Shown here one piece after another: positions 7,318 to 8,748 of a stretch of DNA of 8,748 nt. Below the pieces are notes generated by a model that was not told where the DNA came from, made no database searches, and worked only from the letters and a program-made list of their open reading frames with translations. The DNA is taken from contig JAMOPZ010000369.1 in assembly GCA_027064245.1 (NCBI GenBank), forward strand, positions 1 through 8,748. The letters run 5' to 3'. The position numbers were made by a program, and so were the translations under genes. The stretch comes from Campylobacterales bacterium (GTDB lineage Bacteria; Campylobacterota; Campylobacteria; Campylobacterales; Arcobacteraceae). Within the stretch, counting starts at the first letter, position 1, and each line of letters begins with the position of its first letter.

Positions 7318-8488
7318 TTTAGCAAATATTCTTCGTCCTAAAAGTTTAGATACCTTTATAGGTCAATCACATATAATAGGAAAAGATAAATCTCTATATA
7401 AACTTATATTAAAAAAAGAGATTCCACATCTTTTTTTTTATGGAAAACCAGGAACTGGAAAAACTACATTATCTAAAATAATCGCACAAGAAAGTGGATA
7501 TGAATTTTATAATTTTAATGCTACAAGTTTAAAGATAGAAGATCTAAGAAAGATATTTAAAACTTATGAGAATAGTCTTTTAAAACCTTTGATTTTTATA
7601 GATGAAGTACATAGATTAAGTAGAACACAACAAGAGGTATTACTTCCTATTATGGAAGATTATAAAGCAATTATAATAGGTGCTAGTACAGAAAATCCAT
7701 TTTTTTCACTTACAAATGGGATAAGAAGTAGGGCATTTGTATATCAATTTCAAAGTTTAAATTATATAGAGTTAAAAGAAGTATTATTAAAAGCTATTGA
7801 TTATCTTGATATAGAACTTGATAAAGAGTGTATTGAATATTTAATTTTAAGTTCAAATGGTGATGCAAGAGCTTTATTAAATCTACTTGATTTTGGATAT
7901 AAAGTAGATTCAAATATTACACTAGATAGCTTAAAAGAATTAAGAGTTATTAGTATTGGAGATGGTGTTAGTTCATCTGCTAGTCATTACGATATAACAA
8001 GTGCTATGATAAAATCGCTCAGAGGTAGTGATACTGATGCTGCATTGTATTATTTAGCTAGGCTTATAGATGGATCAGAAAATCTTGATTTTATTACAAG
8101 ACGACTTGTAATATTTGCAAGTGAAGATATAGGAAATGCAAATCCAAATGCTCTAAATCTTGCAGTTTCTACTATGAATGCTTGTAATAAGATAGGATAT
8201 CCAGAAGCTAGAATAATTTTAGCTCAATGTGTAGTATTTTTAAGCAGTTGTCCAAAATCAAATAGTAGTTATAATGCTATTAATACAGCATTAGATTATG
8301 TTAAAAATAATAGTTCTTTTAAAATACCTAAAAATATACAAGATAATCATCAAGGATACTTAAATCCTCATAACTTTGGTGGATATGTAAAACAAAAATA
8401 TTTAGAAAAAGATATTATATTTTATAAAACAAATAATATAGGATTTGAAAAAACTTTAACAGAGTGGATAACTAAAATAAAAAGATAA
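7307..8488 (+). CDS. rarA: Replication-associated recombination protein A (RarA/MgsA AAA+ ATPase)
   Basis: RarA is a clamp-loader-like AAA+ ATPase that acts at stalled replication forks, related to eukaryotic WRNIP1. Over 393 residues I see MRP-type N-terminus LRPKSLDTFIGQSHIIG (9-25), Walker A GKPGTGKT (46-53), Walker B FIDE (97-100), sensor 1 ASTENP (126-131), arginine finger in RSRA (140-143), and sensor 2 in GDARALLNLL (185-194). The RarA-specific C-terminal block HYDITSAMIKSLRGSD (227-242) and RLVIFASEDIGNANPNAL (266-283) separates it from RuvB and DnaX. It is shorter than E. coli RarA (447) but complete. The ATG lies within the end of rluB, and its purine-rich AGAAG abuts the ATG, so translation is probably coupled by reinitiation. 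A run of nine T (7431-7439) lies just before Walker A. It is the last gene of the operon. Confidence 0.96.
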   Translation: MNSNLANILRPKSLDTFIGQSHIIGKDKSLYKLILKKEIPHLFFYGKPGTGKTTLSKIIAQESGYEFYNFNATSLKIEDLRKIFKTYENSLLKPLIFIDEVHRLSRTQQEVLLPIMEDYKAIIIGASTENPFFSLTNGIRSRAFVYQFQSLNYIELKEVLLKAIDYLDIELDKECIEYLILSSNGDARALLNLLDFGYKVDSNITLDSLKELRVISIGDGVSSSASHYDITSAMIKSLRGSDTDAALYYLARLIDGSENLDFITRRLVIFASEDIGNANPNALNLAVSTMNACNKIGYPEARIILAQCVVFLSSCPKSNSSYNAINTALDYVKNNSSFKIPKNIQDNHQGYLNPHNFGGYVKQKYLEKDIIFYKTNNIGFEKTLTEWITKIKR

Positions 8489-8653
8489 ACAATAAAAAAA
8501 TTGTATTAGAATTTGTTATAGAATTGCCATTGTCTTAATATATTTACATCTTGAGTATATATCCTTGCCCATAACTATTTTGGATCATATAATCAGGTAG
8601 TTTATGCTTTAAACTTGAGATAAGATTTCTTAGAAATTCATCCTATTTAATTG

Positions 8654-8673
8654 AAATAAAATAAAATAAAATA
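8654..8673 (+). repeat. Tandem AAATA repeat (4 units)
   Basis: Four perfect copies of the pentamer AAATA occur in a row. It lies between the two reading frames of the response regulator relic. Gain of one unit or loss of two would bring the upstream frame into the downstream one, though TAG at 8645-8643 would still interrupt it. This suggests slippage contributed to the decay. Confidence 0.8.
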
Positions 8674-8698
8674 TACAATGCGATGTGATGAATTAATT

Positions 8699-8739
8699 AC
8701 TATAAAATTATCTTATAATAATAAAGATTATTTTATAGT
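8699..8739. repeat. Imperfect inverted repeat, 16-base arms
   Basis: ACTATAAAATTATCTT (8699-8714) pairs with AAGATTATTTTATAGT (8724-8739) with one mismatch, around a nine-base loop of ATAATAATA. The stem is almost all A/T, so it is weak as an intrinsic terminator, and no clear T run follows on either strand. A TATAAT box (8714-8719) lies at the loop edge. The same bases read as part of the response regulator relic on the minus strand, so it may be fortuitous. Confidence 0.6.
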
Positions 8740-8748
8740 AAAATAAGG

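Larger units (their letters stand above)
8544..8748 (-). pseudogene. Decayed C-terminal domain of an OmpR/PhoB-type response regulator (runs off right edge)
   Basis: No start-to-stop gene exists here, but the minus strand encodes a recognisable winged-helix effector domain. The clearest part is 8642-8547 (32 codons, then TAA at 8546-8544). It reads DEFLRNLISSLKHKLP, then YMIQNSYGQGYILKM, the recognition helix and C-terminal hairpin of the family (compare LRxLIxRLRxKL ... IxxVxGxGYxL). Upstream in another frame, 8748-8668 reads FTIK, stop, SLLL, stop, DNFIVINSSHRIVYF, which fits the usual LTxKEfxLLxLLlxNxxxvVSxeeIxxxVW stretch. The relic is broken by TAA at 8730-8728, TAA at 8715-8713, TAG at 8645-8643, and a frame change in between at a tandem AAATA tract. 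The receiver domain would lie beyond the window, if it survives. The C-terminal piece is strong; the upstream part is plausible but less certain. Confidence 0.65.

Noticed and set aside
1476..8488. A defence system, toxin-antitoxin pair or other novel module within the operon
   Set aside because: All seven genes match known housekeeping families with intact key residues and no foreign composition.
8489..8504. Short hairpin ACAAT/ATTGT with an A6 loop just after rarA as an intrinsic terminator
   Set aside because: Only five A/T-rich pairs and no following U-run; too weak to support termination. The operon end remains undefined.

Overview
The window is an AT-rich bacterial chromosome segment that most resembles the Campylobacterota, specifically an Arcobacter-like organism. 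This rests on base composition, on family-level protein features (an RNase J with an Asn-rich N-terminal extension, and a noncanonical MTHFR-like protein), and on the rsmA-rnj-kdsD order, which I recall from Helicobacter. The species is an inference; no 16S or other phylogenetic marker is present.

Layout. Positions 1-1359 (minus strand) encode the N-terminal half of alanyl-tRNA synthetase (alaS), cut by the left window edge. A 116-bp divergent spacer (1360-1475) carries two back-to-back extended -10 promoters. From 1476 to 8488 seven genes are packed head to tail on the plus strand: a MetF-like flavoprotein (TTG start), ruvX/yqgF, rsmA/ksgA, rnj (RNase J), kdsD/kpsF, an rluB-type pseudouridine synthase, and rarA/mgsA. 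Gaps are at most 33 bp and three junctions overlap (4, 23 and 11 bp), so this looks like one transcription unit with translational coupling. I see no convincing terminator after rarA.

Function. The core of the operon is ribosome and RNA maturation: RuvX (pre-16S 5' processing), RsmA (16S dimethyl-adenosine), RNase J (RNA processing and decay) and RluB (23S pseudouridine). It also carries a one-carbon-type enzyme, a Kdo-precursor isomerase for LPS, and a replication-fork maintenance ATPase. Together with the divergent alaS it is mostly growth-linked housekeeping.

Right end. Positions 8489-8748 hold no intact gene. On the minus strand this stretch encodes a recognisable but decayed C-terminal DNA-binding domain of an OmpR/PhoB-type response regulator, with three stop codons, a frame change at an AAATA tandem repeat, and a large imperfect inverted repeat. 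This relic is the least ordinary part of the window. I found no mobile element, CRISPR array, tRNA or rRNA, and no convincing new multi-gene system.
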